A stretch of DNA of 64,000 nt, taken from Kribbella sp. NBC_01245 (GTDB taxonomy: Bacteria; Actinomycetota; Actinomycetes; Propionibacteriales; Kribbellaceae). A program made the position numbers and the translations under genes. Position 1 is the first letter of the stretch. Each line of letters begins with the position of its first letter. Below are positions 1 through 8,611 of the stretch, in pieces. The DNA lies in assembly GCF_036226525.1 (NCBI RefSeq), contig NZ_CP108487.1:3720001-3784000 (forward strand), read 5' to 3'. The notes under the pieces were generated by a model. That model saw only the letters and a list, made by a program, of their open reading frames with translations. It was not told the origin of the DNA and searched no databases.

Positions 1-705
1 GAGGTCGCGCAACTCGGCCCGGGTGTACGCCTGCGGTGACGTGATCTCGGGATACGCGAGGCTCTCGATCCGGAAGCCGTTCCAGTCCGACAGGTGCAGG
101 TGGAACGTGTTCAGCTTGTACCAGGCCATCTGCCGGATCTGCTGCTTCAAGTAGTCGACGCCGAAGTACTTCCGGCCGACATCGAGCATCTGCCCGCGCT
201 GCGCGTTGTCCGGCCAGTCGGTAGCCGTGCCCCGCGCCACCGACCGCGGCTGCGGCGACGACCTTAAGGCCTGGAGCAACGAACGGGTCCCATTGAAGAC
301 GCCACCCCGCGAGGTCGCCGTGATGGCGACCGACTCGCCGACCACCATCCGGTAACCCTGCGGCGATGGGGTCACCGGGCCGCCGACCAGGTCGAGCCGG
401 ATGTCGCCGGCCCTGGCCTGCCCGACGACGACTCGCGCGGACACGCCCTCCTGCAGCGCCAACTCCTCGACGACCCTCTGCCCTAGTTCTCCCAACTTCG
501 CCTGATCGCCGAGATCGACGACGATGCGAGCGCCCGGCACCAACCGCCAACTCCCGACGCCACCGGTCCACGACCGCAACGCCGGCACCGTCACCGGCGC
601 CGCGTTCCCCACCACCGCATCGGGCAGCGCCTCCGCGGCACTGGGCCCAATCAACGAAGTGACCATTGCCATCGCCGCAACTCCGGCCGCCAACTGTGCC
701 CGCAT
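1..705 (-). CDS. Beta-N-acetylhexosaminidase, GH20 (N-terminal part; runs off the window)
   Basis: The first 235 codons of a secreted GH20 exo-hexosaminidase, the family that removes terminal GlcNAc or GalNAc from chitin fragments and glycoproteins. The ATG at 703-705 opens a typical signal peptide (MRAQLAAGVAAMAMVTSLIG followed by an Ala-rich stretch). The family's N-terminal alpha/beta domain follows. The start of the barrel is visible as DVGRKYFGVDYLKQQIRQMA and NTFHLHLSDWNGFRIES. The catalytic Asp-Glu pair lies beyond position 1, so activity cannot be judged. A 20-bp palindrome at 731-750 sits just upstream. It lies near a second GH20 module at 1699-6051 on the same strand, so the area seems devoted to amino-sugar-containing glycans. 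Confidence 0.9.
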   Translation of the reverse strand, partial: MRAQLAAGVAAMAMVTSLIGPSAAEALPDAVVGNAAPVTVPALRSWTGGVGSWRLVPGARIVVDLGDQAKLGELGQRVVEELALQEGVSARVVVGQARAGDIRLDLVGGPVTPSPQGYRMVVGESVAITATSRGGVFNGTRSLLQALRSSPQPRSVARGTATDWPDNAQRGQMLDVGRKYFGVDYLKQQIRQMAWYKLNTFHLHLSDWNGFRIESLAYPEITSPQAYTRAELRDL

Positions 706-730
706 GCGCCCACCTCTTCCAGAAACCCAA

Positions 731-750
731 AGTGCTCTCTAGTGAGCACT
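731..750. promoter_or_regulatory. Palindromic operator candidate upstream of GH20
   Basis: AGTGCTC, a 6-base spacer TCTAGT, then GAGCACT: perfect 7-bp arms ending 26 bases before the GH20 start codon. The position suits a repressor site. The AGTG ends and central CTAG recall GntR/HutC-type sites used for amino-sugar control in actinobacteria (DasR-like), but the spacing differs from that consensus. The match to a specific regulator is inference. Confidence 0.4.
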
Positions 751-797
751 ACCCTCCCGAAGCAGACAACTTCGCGCAATAGGTGAGGCTTGCCGTC

Positions 798-1649
798 TCA
801 CTTGAGCTGGTGGCGGGTGAGTCTCCAGCCTGGGGTTCGGGTGGCGCGGATGGCGTCGGCGGTGGGGCGCACCTTGCGCGGGGTCATCCAGGACTGGGAG
901 GGCTTGTGCAGCATCCAGCCATCGCCCAGGGAAACGGCCGCGTGCTGTACGGCGTTGTCCACGGTCGAGCGCCAGACGTGCACAACACCCGGTACATCGT
1001 GCCGAGAGGTGCCGACTCGTCGGGTTGACGTGGCCAGCCAGTCTTCGAATGGCGCGCGCTGCATCCACTCCAGCTCGGCGCCCCGCACGCCGGCTGCTGC
1101 CATCACCGTGCCGAAGCAGTTCGGACCGCTGCCGCCCGGCCAGGTCCCGGCCAATTCCTGCGCTCTCGGCAACACGGAGACCGGCCAGTTCGTGAGCTCG
1201 GAATGGCAACTCGGCTCGAGGTCTTCGGTGATGACGGCCGGGATGATCGTCGCGTTGTGCTCCGCCAGCAGCGAGGGCCACCAGACGAAACGACGCCCAT
1301 CGGCCTGGTCGCGAACAGCCTTGCCGAGCAGGCTTCCCCACCGCGCGACCGTCGGTACGGCGCCGCGCTCGTGCCGCGCCTGGGCGCGCACCAATCCGGC
1401 CCGAGTCTGCCGCGGCAGCGCGTGGAATTCGGTTTCGCTCAGCCAGACCGGCCGCAATGCCTTATCGACGTTGTACACGAGGTACGTATCGCGGAGCTGC
1501 CGGTCAGTGACGTCATCACGTGCCGCGCCGGACAAACGCCAGCGCCGTACCTCATCGTCGGTAAGGAAGAACGGTTGCCGGTCCGGCGCGAGCCAACCCG
1601 CCCATTCCAGCAGGTGGGCTGGCTCGACCTCGATGTTCAGTACGCGCAT
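798..1649 (-). CDS. Hypothetical protein with possible NlpC/P60-like Cys-His core
   Basis: A 283-residue protein I do not firmly recognise. There is no signal peptide or membrane segment. The N-terminal 130 residues are rich in Trp and charged residues. The C-terminal half has GPNCFGTVMAAAG (Cys178) and AVQHAAVSLGDGWMLHKPS (His236), an order and spacing that resemble the Cys and His of NlpC/P60-type cysteine peptidases or amidases. It stands alone between two GH20 genes on the same strand with gaps of 92 and 49 bases, so co-transcription is possible but unproven. The function is left open; the Cys/His reading is a suggestion from pattern only. Confidence 0.6.
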   Translation of the reverse strand: MRVLNIEVEPAHLLEWAGWLAPDRQPFFLTDDEVRRWRLSGAARDDVTDRQLRDTYLVYNVDKALRPVWLSETEFHALPRQTRAGLVRAQARHERGAVPTVARWGSLLGKAVRDQADGRRFVWWPSLLAEHNATIIPAVITEDLEPSCHSELTNWPVSVLPRAQELAGTWPGGSGPNCFGTVMAAAGVRGAELEWMQRAPFEDWLATSTRRVGTSRHDVPGVVHVWRSTVDNAVQHAAVSLGDGWMLHKPSQSWMTPRKVRPTADAIRATRTPGWRLTRHQLK

Positions 1650-1698
1650 CGGGCCACCCTAAGGATGCGGCCAGACCACCGCATCCAGGTTTACGGGC

Positions 1699-4600
1699 TC
1701 AGCCGATGGGTTTGCCTCTCACCTCGACTTCGGCCAGGGAGAGGGGGTCGGTGGTCGACTCGAGTTGCACTCGGAGGTAGCGGCCCTGGGCGCCGTCCGG
1801 TAGATCGATCTGGGATGGCGTTGCGGCCGTCGCGGCGACTCGGACAGCCGTGACGCCGGGCGTCGATCGCGCCTCTTCCAGCGAGTCGGTGGTGAACGGT
1901 TGCTCGGACAACATGACCCAGTAGTTGCTCAACCGGCTGGCACAGCAGTCCGTCCGGTTGTAGATCTCCGCACGATCCACAGCGGCCGCTGTGCCCAGGT
2001 CCACCTGCCACCATGCTTGGTTCGACGGCTCTGCCGTGTGGGTCACGGAGTTCGCGCCGAAGTTCCCGTTGCGGTTGCCGTCAACCGCCCGCTCGGCCGC
2101 TCCACCCCAGGCCGTCGAGGACTGGCCGACTTGCTTGCCCAAGGCAAGGTTCGGCAGCTTGATGCTTACCGGCGTCCGCACCGTGGTCGAGATACCGCCG
2201 ACGGTTGTGGTGGCGGACAGCTCGTACGTCGCAGCTTGGACCTCAGGCGGAACACCTACCGTCACGGGAACCGTGTACGACTCTCCCGGCGCCAGTGCCG
2301 GGACCGCCTTGGCGCCCGGCTGCACAGACCAGCCGTTCGGCCCGGCGATCGTGACCGTACCGGCCGCCGACGCCTTGCCGGCCGGATTGGTAATGGTGAC
2401 GTCCCCGGCCACCGTCGCCCCCGCCGACACCTCCGACGGTACGGTGAGTTTCGTCCGCAGCAGTGGCCCAGCATTCGGTGTCTCGATCTTGAAGACGAAG
2501 GCGTGCTTGCTGATAGTGGATCCCTCCCCGGCAGCCGGCAGCTCGATCCGGACCCGGCCGTCCGTGGCGCGGCTCCAGGGCAGCGGCTTCCCGTCGGATC
2601 CGAGCAGCGTGACCTTCGTCCCCGATCCGAAAGGCAGATCCGCTCCCAGCGACAGCGACTCTCCCGGCCAACTCATTGCCGTGGCGTACAGCGCGCCATC
2701 CTTGGCGGTGTACCGGATCGGTACCGCTGAGCCCGGCTCCTCGGCCCGGTTGAAGTACGTCGTCCCGTAGATCGCCTCGCCGTTGATCTTCAGCCAGGCA
2801 CCGATGTCGCGCAGCCGTTGGGCCTGCAGTTCGGGGATGGTGCCGTCGCCCTTGGGACCGATGTTCAGCAGCAGGTTGCCGTTCTTCGACACGATGTCGA
2901 CCAGCGACTCCACCAGTTGGTCCGAGGTGAGATAGTCCTCGATCGGCTCGTTCTGGTTGAACCCGTACGAGTGGGCGATACCCCGGCTCGACTCCCACTT
3001 GTCGGCATCGATGTCCGGCTTGACGGTGTACTCCGGCGTCTGGAAGTCCAGCTCGGTCGAATCGAGATTGCCCGACTCGATCTTGCAGCGGTTCGCGACC
3101 GCGACCTCCTTCGGGTTCGGACGGTTCTTGGCCTTGTTGTAGTAGTCGGCGAGAACACCCGCTGTACGCCAGTACGACGCGGACTTCTCCCACTGACCGT
3201 CACACCACAAGATGTCCGGGTCGTACTGGTCGATCAGCTCCTGCATCTGCGGCAGCATGTACTGCCCGACGTAGTCGGAGACAACGGGCGCACCCGTGTA
3301 CGGAACGGTGGCGCCGGTGTAAGGATTCGTGACCGGCCGACCGGTGTACGACGGGTTGGACCACTCGTAGAGCGAGTAGTAGAACCCGGCCTTTAAGTCC
3401 GTGCGTTCGCGAGCGGAGTCGAACAACTGCCGGGCCAGGTCCTTCTTCGGACCGAGGTCGACGGTGTCGCGACCGCTGACCTTCGAGTCGTACAACGCCA
3501 CGCCCTCGTGGTGTTTGCTCGTCAGTACGAAGTACTTCGCGCCCGCCTCCTGGAAGAGGTCCACCCACTGGTCCGGGTCGAACTTGTCCGCCTGCCATTG
3601 GTCGATGAACCGGTCGTACGGGAATTCGGTTCCGTACGTGTTGCGGTGGTGGACGTTCGTCGGACTGCCAGGATTGTTGAGGTAGTTCCAGTACCACTCG
3701 GCGTAAGAACCTCGCGGTCCCCAAGCGGGCTGGGAGTAAGCGCCCCAATGGATGAAGATGCCGAACTTGTCATTGTTGAACCACTCGGGCGTCGGGTGGC
3801 TGTTCAACGACGCGACGGTCGGGAGGTAGTCCCAGGCCGGCCGATCGTAGGTGTCGAAGTGTCGCGTGACGGCCGCTGCGCTGAGCGGCTCGTCCCAGGT
3901 CACGAGTTCGTCCAGGTCGCCGCGCAGCGATACCGACGGGGTGCCGATGGAGCGCAGCGGGAGCGGGATCGACGCGGCGACCCGGCCGACGCGCCGCCCA
4001 TCGGCGTACAGAGTCGTCTCCCCCGGTACCGCGACCCAGGTGAGCTGCACCCACCGGCCCGCGGGCAAGGTGAAGTCGAACGAGTGGTCGGCGACGCCGT
4101 ACCGGGTGAAGCCGACCTTGCCGGTGCCGCTCTGCCGGAGTTTGAGTGCGCCGTCCTTCGAGCTGAGCAGCACCTGCTCGCCGGTGGTCTGGGACAGGTT
4201 CACCCAGGTCGATACGGTCCAGGGCTCGGCGACATCAACCCCGCCGAAGCCGACGCCGTCCCGGTTGTGGTCGAAACGGAATGCCTGTCCCTTCACGCCG
4301 CCGTCGACGACCGTCGGGTTGTTGATGATGTAGCTGGTGCCGGGAAGGTCGCCGGCCTGGTCATCGGCCATGATCGTATTGCCCGGACTCCCTGCCCAGG
4401 TCCAGCCCGACGGGTACTCCGCGGCGTCGAACGTCCAACGGTGGCTGGGCTTTTCATCATTCACACGAGGCGGGACAGCCTGGGCGCGTACGCCGACAGG
4501 GTCGCCCAGCGCCTCGAATCGCCGGGTGAAGTCGGTGATCGTGTCCGGCGTATCGCCGCCGTTCCAGGTCCGGTCCGCCAGCACCGCCCGACTCAGGGCG

Positions 4601-6051
4601 AGCTGCTCCTCGAAGTACTGGTCATCGGCCCAGAAGTTGTAGTCCGCCCAGCTCGGCATTCCCGAACCGAGCATGTCCGGCGCCGTGCTGACCGTCCAGG
4701 TGTCGTAGATCCAGCGGGGATCCGGGTACGTGTTGTGGTAGTTGTTCGGGGTCAGGTAGAACGGCCCGATCGCGATCTCGTCATGGTTCGGGATCGCCGG
4801 CTCGCTGCCGGTGCCCTCCCAGGTGAGGTGGACCACCGACCGGTTCAGGTCCTGCTTGGGCGAGCTCATGTGCTCGACACCGTTGAAAATGGCCGTGCGC
4901 CCGCCGTTCGCCGTCACCGCTTCGTCGATGGTGTTGATGTAGCGGGTCAGCAGGTCGCCTAGCGTGTCCAGGTCCGGATCGTCGGCAATGGCCTTTTGAA
5001 CCTTGGGGCAGTTCGCGAGTTGGCCCGGCAACTCGTCCGCGCCGATCGAGAACAAGGGCGCGTCGAACCAGGCGGAGAACTCGGAGACGAGCTCGGCGGT
5101 CTTCGCGACGGCCGCCTGGCTGGTCATGTCGATGATCCAGTCCGCGGTCAGGTGCGAGTGCGTGTGGGCAGCGCCGCAGGGGTTGGTTCCCGATCCCAGG
5201 CCGATGCCGAAGGTCTTACTGATCCGGGTGGCGTGGCCCGGAACGTCGACACCGCCCATCAGCTGGACGTGTTGCTTCGCTGCCAATGCCTTCAGTTCTT
5301 CGATATCCGCACGGCTATAGGAGTTTTCCGGATCGGCAAGCCCGGGGAACTTCTTGCTGTCGAGCCGGAAACCCTCCGACTCCGACAGGTGCAGGAAAAG
5401 CGTGTTCAGCCGCACCTGCCCCATTCGCCGGATCAGGTTCTTCAGGTAGTCCATCGACCAGTACTTCCGTCCGGCGTCCAACTGGACCATGCGGACTGCC
5501 TGCGTCGGTACGTCGGTGGCAGACGCCCGCGGAACCGAGCGGTGTTGGGGATCGGCGCCGAGCAGTTGCACCAGTGTTCGCGAGCCGTAGAACAATCCGT
5601 TGGTAGTGGCCGCCTCGATGACGATCGGCCCGTCGCTGTTCCAGCGGTAGCCCTCGGCCCCCAGCGCGGCATCATCGACCAGCCGCAGTACGACGTCACC
5701 GGCCCTCGCCTGCTGCACGTCACTGGAGATCCCGAGCTGCAGCCCGGTCACGGCAGCCAGTTCGGCGCGGAGCTCGGTGGCGAAGTCCTGGGTGATCTGC
5801 TTGACCGGGCCCGGAAATTCCGCCACACCACGCGGCCGCAGGCTGAGCTCGCGCGATGACGGATCGACCAACAGCCGTGATCCCGCGCCAAGCCTGACCG
5901 CCCCCTCACCGGCCTGCCACGAAGTCGGACGCGGCACCACGGCGTCGATCCCGCCCGACGTACCAGGATCGGCGCCGACGGCCGGAACAGGGTTAAGAGA
6001 TCCGATGACCAGTGCACCTACGACCAGCAGCGTGCGGAATCCATGCCTCAT
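1699..6051 (-). CDS. Secreted GH20 hexosaminidase - GH29 alpha-L-fucosidase fusion with LamG, NEW3 and F5/8 C domains
   Basis: A 1,450-residue multidomain glycosidase. The chosen ATG has GAGGAG nine bases upstream and opens a clean signal peptide (MRHGFRTLLVVGALVIGS); an upstream in-frame start would bury it. Domain order, with rough residues: GH20 N-domain and barrel (50-560) with the catalytic pair Asp339-Glu340 in FSIGADEL; a LamG/concanavalin-like domain (570-740); a GH29 fucosidase (745-1110) with HWGAYSQPAWG, SKHHEG and probable nucleophile Asp951 in ILWCDG; a C-terminal sandwich; a NEW3/NPCBM-associated domain (1190-1290); and an F5/8 type C (CBM32-like) domain (1300-1450). Both catalytic modules look intact, so one polypeptide should release HexNAc and L-fucose from the same glycan. 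The usual His in GH20 (HxGxDE) is Ser here. No overlap with neighbours; likely monocistronic. Confidence 0.93.
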   Translation of the reverse strand: MRHGFRTLLVVGALVIGSLNPVPAVGADPGTSGGIDAVVPRPTSWQAGEGAVRLGAGSRLLVDPSSRELSLRPRGVAEFPGPVKQITQDFATELRAELAAVTGLQLGISSDVQQARAGDVVLRLVDDAALGAEGYRWNSDGPIVIEAATTNGLFYGSRTLVQLLGADPQHRSVPRASATDVPTQAVRMVQLDAGRKYWSMDYLKNLIRRMGQVRLNTLFLHLSESEGFRLDSKKFPGLADPENSYSRADIEELKALAAKQHVQLMGGVDVPGHATRISKTFGIGLGSGTNPCGAAHTHSHLTADWIIDMTSQAAVAKTAELVSEFSAWFDAPLFSIGADELPGQLANCPKVQKAIADDPDLDTLGDLLTRYINTIDEAVTANGGRTAIFNGVEHMSSPKQDLNRSVVHLTWEGTGSEPAIPNHDEIAIGPFYLTPNNYHNTYPDPRWIYDTWTVSTAPDMLGSGMPSWADYNFWADDQYFEEQLALSRAVLADRTWNGGDTPDTITDFTRRFEALGDPVGVRAQAVPPRVNDEKPSHRWTFDAAEYPSGWTWAGSPGNTIMADDQAGDLPGTSYIINNPTVVDGGVKGQAFRFDHNRDGVGFGGVDVAEPWTVSTWVNLSQTTGEQVLLSSKDGALKLRQSGTGKVGFTRYGVADHSFDFTLPAGRWVQLTWVAVPGETTLYADGRRVGRVAASIPLPLRSIGTPSVSLRGDLDELVTWDEPLSAAAVTRHFDTYDRPAWDYLPTVASLNSHPTPEWFNNDKFGIFIHWGAYSQPAWGPRGSYAEWYWNYLNNPGSPTNVHHRNTYGTEFPYDRFIDQWQADKFDPDQWVDLFQEAGAKYFVLTSKHHEGVALYDSKVSGRDTVDLGPKKDLARQLFDSARERTDLKAGFYYSLYEWSNPSYTGRPVTNPYTGATVPYTGAPVVSDYVGQYMLPQMQELIDQYDPDILWCDGQWEKSASYWRTAGVLADYYNKAKNRPNPKEVAVANRCKIESGNLDSTELDFQTPEYTVKPDIDADKWESSRGIAHSYGFNQNEPIEDYLTSDQLVESLVDIVSKNGNLLLNIGPKGDGTIPELQAQRLRDIGAWLKINGEAIYGTTYFNRAEEPGSAVPIRYTAKDGALYATAMSWPGESLSLGADLPFGSGTKVTLLGSDGKPLPWSRATDGRVRIELPAAGEGSTISKHAFVFKIETPNAGPLLRTKLTVPSEVSAGATVAGDVTITNPAGKASAAGTVTIAGPNGWSVQPGAKAVPALAPGESYTVPVTVGVPPEVQAATYELSATTTVGGISTTVRTPVSIKLPNLALGKQVGQSSTAWGGAAERAVDGNRNGNFGANSVTHTAEPSNQAWWQVDLGTAAAVDRAEIYNRTDCCASRLSNYWVMLSEQPFTTDSLEEARSTPGVTAVRVAATAATPSQIDLPDGAQGRYLRVQLESTTDPLSLAEVEVRGKPIG

Positions 6052-6201
6052 GCCCCAGCTCCTCACCCTCGACAGATGGGATGAATGTAGGAGACCTACT
6101 CGGCAGAGGCAAGAGTCAATCTGCAAGAATCTGCACGAAATAGCCGATTACCGATCACGATCGCCCTCGACGGCTAACCTCCGCCGCGACGGACTGCCGT
6201 G

Positions 6202-6481
6202 CTATCGACGCGAGCGGTGTTCGCGCAGGGAGTCCAAGGTCTGTTCCAGCCGGCGCTGGCGCGTCTCCGGCTTCTTGGCCTGCTCGATCCATTCGGTGTA
6301 GCCGCGTTTCTGGCTCGCAGTCAGTCCCTCGAAGAATGCGCGCGCGTCCGGTTCGGCGGCGAGCGCGGCTTGTAGATCCTCGGGGACCGCGACTCGAGCG
6401 GGCGCTGTCGCCAACTCGATCTCGACGTCGAGCCGATCACCGGCTTCGATACCTGCTGCGCTCCGGGCCGTCGAACTTCAT
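6202..6481 (-). pseudogene. Broken YdeI/OmpD-associated (DUF1905-type) gene
   Basis: The ATG at 6479-6481 overlaps the TGA of the TetR gene (ATGA), as in a coupled operon, and reads MKFDGPERSRYRSR before a stop. In the next frame the C-terminal half of a YdeI/OmpD-associated protein continues: AGIEAGDRLDVEIELATAPA, then VPEDLQAALAAEPDARAFFE and EWIEQAKKPETRQRRL, ending at 6202. MKF is the normal start of the DUF1905 domain, and about 50 residues expected between MKF and the AGD motif are missing. This looks like an internal deletion that also shifted the frame. A residual 70-codon open frame (6202-6414) could still be translated from an internal start. Confidence 0.7.
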
Positions 6482-7086
6482 GGCGCACCTTTCTTCGATG
6501 GCGAGGCAGTGGCCTGGGCGTCCACAGCGTCGAGGATTTGTACGGCGAGGTCGCGGGCGGGCGTTGCCGGGTTGGTTTCGGGCCGGGTGGCGCCGACCGC
6601 GAGCGTGCCGTCGATGAGCAGGAGGAACTGGTCTGCGGCGTACGCCGGGCGCGGGTGGCCGAGTTCGGTGAGCTCCCGCTCGAGTAGCCCGTGCAAGTGC
6701 CGGCGGTACTCGCGGGTGATCTCGTGCGCCGGGTGGTCCGGATCGGACAGGGAGAGGTCCGCGGCCAGGTAGCGGCAACCGTGGAAGGCCGGTTCGGTGA
6801 TGACTTCGCCCAGCCAGTCGAAGATGGCCAGCAGCCGCTCGCGAGGATCGTTGCCCGCGGCCCCCATCACCCGCTCGTAGGCGGCCTGGTCCTCGGCGGT
6901 GCTTCGGCGCAGCACTTCGGCGATCAGGCCGTCCTTGCCACCGAAGTGCTCGTACAGCGATCGGCGGGCGACGTTCGCCTCTTTGAGCAGTGCGTCGATG
7001 CCGATGCCCGTGCCCTGGGTGTACGTCAGGCGCTGGGCGGCGTCCAGCAGTCGCTCGCGTGGCCCTGGCTTCGTACGAGTGCTCAC
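6478..7086 (-). CDS. TetR family transcriptional regulator
   Basis: A 202-residue TetR-type repressor. The GTG at 7084-7086 has AGGAAGG about nine bases upstream and starts VSTRTKPGPRERLLDAAQ; a longer form from 7137 would run through the operator region. The HTH is seen in GIGIDALLKEANVARRSLYE followed by HFGGKDGLIAEVL, and the ligand domain ends in the TetR_C pattern FLLLIDGTLAVGA. It is divergent from the SnoaL-like gene at 7174, with repeated half-sites between them (7113-7160), so it probably represses that gene and itself. Its stop overlaps the start of a broken YdeI-type gene. Confidence 0.9.
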   Translation of the reverse strand: MSTRTKPGPRERLLDAAQRLTYTQGTGIGIDALLKEANVARRSLYEHFGGKDGLIAEVLRRSTAEDQAAYERVMGAAGNDPRERLLAIFDWLGEVITEPAFHGCRYLAADLSLSDPDHPAHEITREYRRHLHGLLERELTELGHPRPAYAADQFLLLIDGTLAVGATRPETNPATPARDLAVQILDAVDAQATASPSKKGAP

Positions 7087-7112
7087 GAGTGCCGCCTTCC
7101 TATCGGTTGACA

Positions 7113-7160
7113 AGTAGATCAACCAGTCTATATACATAGGAGTAGACCAATCGTTCTACT
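7113..7160. promoter_or_regulatory. TetR operator candidate between divergent genes
   Basis: Two similar 11-mers, GTAGATCAACC (7114-7124) and GTAGACCAATC (7142-7152), each with an opposed TCTA half-site downstream. The second forms AGTAGA-8-TCTACT. The segment lies between the TetR start (7086) and the SnoaL-like start (7174), and the AT-rich bases at 7126-7137 may hold the -10 regions. The assignment to the adjacent TetR is inferred from position. Confidence 0.5.
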
Positions 7161-7173
7161 TTTGGGAGTGGAC

Positions 7174-7563
7174 ATGTCGTACCGCAGCACCACCGAGGTC
7201 ATCGACCGTTTCAACCGCGCGTTCGTCGAGGGCGACGCGAGCCTGCTCACCGATCTGATCGGCGCGGACTGCGTGATGGAATCCGTCCAGCCGGCCCCGA
7301 CCGGCGAGCGCGTCGAAGGCGCCGACGCCTGCCTGGCCTGGTGGAGCGTGCTCGTCAACGACACCACCAGCCAGTTCGAGCCGCAGGAAGTCGTGATCGC
7401 CGACGACCGGGCGACCATCCGCTGGCACTACCGCTTCGGCGAAGGCCCCAACGACTGGGTCAGCGGCGTCAACCTGATGCGGGTCCGCGACGGCCGGATC
7501 GTCGAGGCCCTCGGTTACAGCAAGACCGCCGGCGAGGTGCCGCTCGCGACCAGCACCGACTGA
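7174..7563 (+). CDS. SnoaL-like / nuclear transport factor 2 fold protein
   Basis: A 129-residue small alpha+beta barrel protein of the SnoaL/NTF2-like type: STTEVIDRFNRAFVEGDASL at the N-terminus, a conserved Trp in the middle (ACLAWWSVLV), then beta strands with TIRWHYRF and VNLMRVRDGRIVEALGY. The family covers cyclases, isomerases, hydrolases and simple binders, so the reaction cannot be deduced. The ATG at 7174 is preceded by GGGAG at 7164-7168. It is divergent from a TetR repressor and probably its main target. No signal peptide. Confidence 0.8.
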   Translation: MSYRSTTEVIDRFNRAFVEGDASLLTDLIGADCVMESVQPAPTGERVEGADACLAWWSVLVNDTTSQFEPQEVVIADDRATIRWHYRFGEGPNDWVSGVNLMRVRDGRIVEALGYSKTAGEVPLATSTD

Positions 7564-7705
7564 CTCCGCTCGCCTGGCGGCCCGGGTGTCCGCTATCGGC
7601 CACACAGAGTGCAGCGAAGTGGCTACTCACCGTTGACTTCAGCGAATGGCCAAGGCGAGACTCGCCGGCACGGAAAGCGGTTGCCCCCCGCCCTTGGAGA
7701 ATGCC

Positions 7706-8512
7706 ATGACGTTCGATCGACGGAGATTCCTGCTCGCCACCGGCGCCGCGATCGCTGGTGCCGGAGTCGTCGGAACCAGCCCCGCGCACGCCCGTCCGCA
7801 AGCCTGGGAAACGGTGATCGGCACGAACACCTTCGCCAGCTATTCGGCTCTGGAATCCACCTGGAACTACTTATATCCCTGGGGTTCCGACCACAACGGC
7901 ACGGCCCGGATGTACGCGAGCCCGACCGATCACAACCACGTCTACCTCGAATCGGGTGGCGTCCTAGTGCTCAAGGCGTCGCGGATCAGCTGGAACGAGG
8001 GCAACAGCAGCAAGGACCCCTACCTGCCGATCCGGTACCACTCCGGCGCGATCCACTCGAAACTTCGGCTCACGGTCAACGACCAGTTCCCGGACTGGGA
8101 GGTCAAGGGCGACTTCCAGGCGCCTTCCGCTCGCGGCACCTGGCCCGCATTCTGGGTGACCGGCGCCAACAGCTGGCCGCCCGAGAGCGACATCCTCGAG
8201 TACAAGGGCGACGCCCGGAACTGGTTCAACACCTACGACGGCGGCTGGGAGAACACCATCGTCTCCGTGTCGAACCCCGGCGCCTGGCACACGTACCGAG
8301 CGTGGATCACCAAGGTGAGCGCGACCGACGTCGACATCCACTACTACCTGGACGGCAACTGGGTCGGCCGCCACCGCGGCTCGAACTTCGTCGGCAAACC
8401 CATGCACATCATCCTCAACCTGCAAATGGAAGGTGCCTCCGGCTCCGGCCCCACCACCGACACCCACTACCGCGCCCGCAATATCTACGTAGGCCGCACC
8501 AACAACACCTAA
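7706..8512 (+). CDS. Tat-exported glycoside hydrolase family 16 enzyme
   Basis: A 268-residue secreted beta-glucanase-fold enzyme. The start at 7706 follows GGAGA by six bases and opens a Tat signal (FDRRRFLLATGAAIAGAGVV). The catalytic strand carries the GH16 pattern E-x-D-x-x-E as ESDILE: Glu160 nucleophile, Asp162, Glu165 acid/base. Trp-rich sugar-contact loops surround it (RGTWPAFWVTGANSWPP). The protein is a single domain with no added CBM. GH16 members cut beta-1,3/1,4-glucans, galactans or agar-type polymers; the substrate here cannot be fixed, though the nearby galactan genes make a beta-galactan possible. A long hairpin begins 29 bases after the stop. Confidence 0.88.
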   Translation: MTFDRRRFLLATGAAIAGAGVVGTSPAHARPQAWETVIGTNTFASYSALESTWNYLYPWGSDHNGTARMYASPTDHNHVYLESGGVLVLKASRISWNEGNSSKDPYLPIRYHSGAIHSKLRLTVNDQFPDWEVKGDFQAPSARGTWPAFWVTGANSWPPESDILEYKGDARNWFNTYDGGWENTIVSVSNPGAWHTYRAWITKVSATDVDIHYYLDGNWVGRHRGSNFVGKPMHIILNLQMEGASGSGPTTDTHYRARNIYVGRTNNT

Positions 8513-8541
8513 CCGCCACCCCGCACACCCCAACCCCAATC

Positions 8542-8611
8542 TGTGGAAACCCCTCCCGCGAGGTGCCTCCTTACCTCGCGCGCCAGGCACCTCGCGGAGG
8601 GGTTATCCACA
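8542..8611. terminator. Long imperfect hairpin after GH16
   Basis: Two arms of about 26 bases, TGTGGAAACCCCTCC... and ...GGAGGGGTTATCCACA, differ only by small indels and enclose a 16-base loop. It lies 29 bases past the GH16 stop. There is no U-tract, so it may end or stabilise transcripts rather than act as a classic intrinsic terminator. Confidence 0.5.

Noticed and set aside
3508-4962. 484-codon plus-strand open frame opposite the GH20-GH29 gene
   Set aside because: Antisense shadow: composition is Arg/Val-rich with no recognised family, while the minus strand has clear domains throughout.
6084-6119. TTGACT as -35 and TACATT as -10 upstream of the GH20-GH29 gene
   Set aside because: The spacer is about 24 bases, too long for a normal promoter; the GTAGG-AGA-CCTAC palindrome there was noted but not linked to a regulator.
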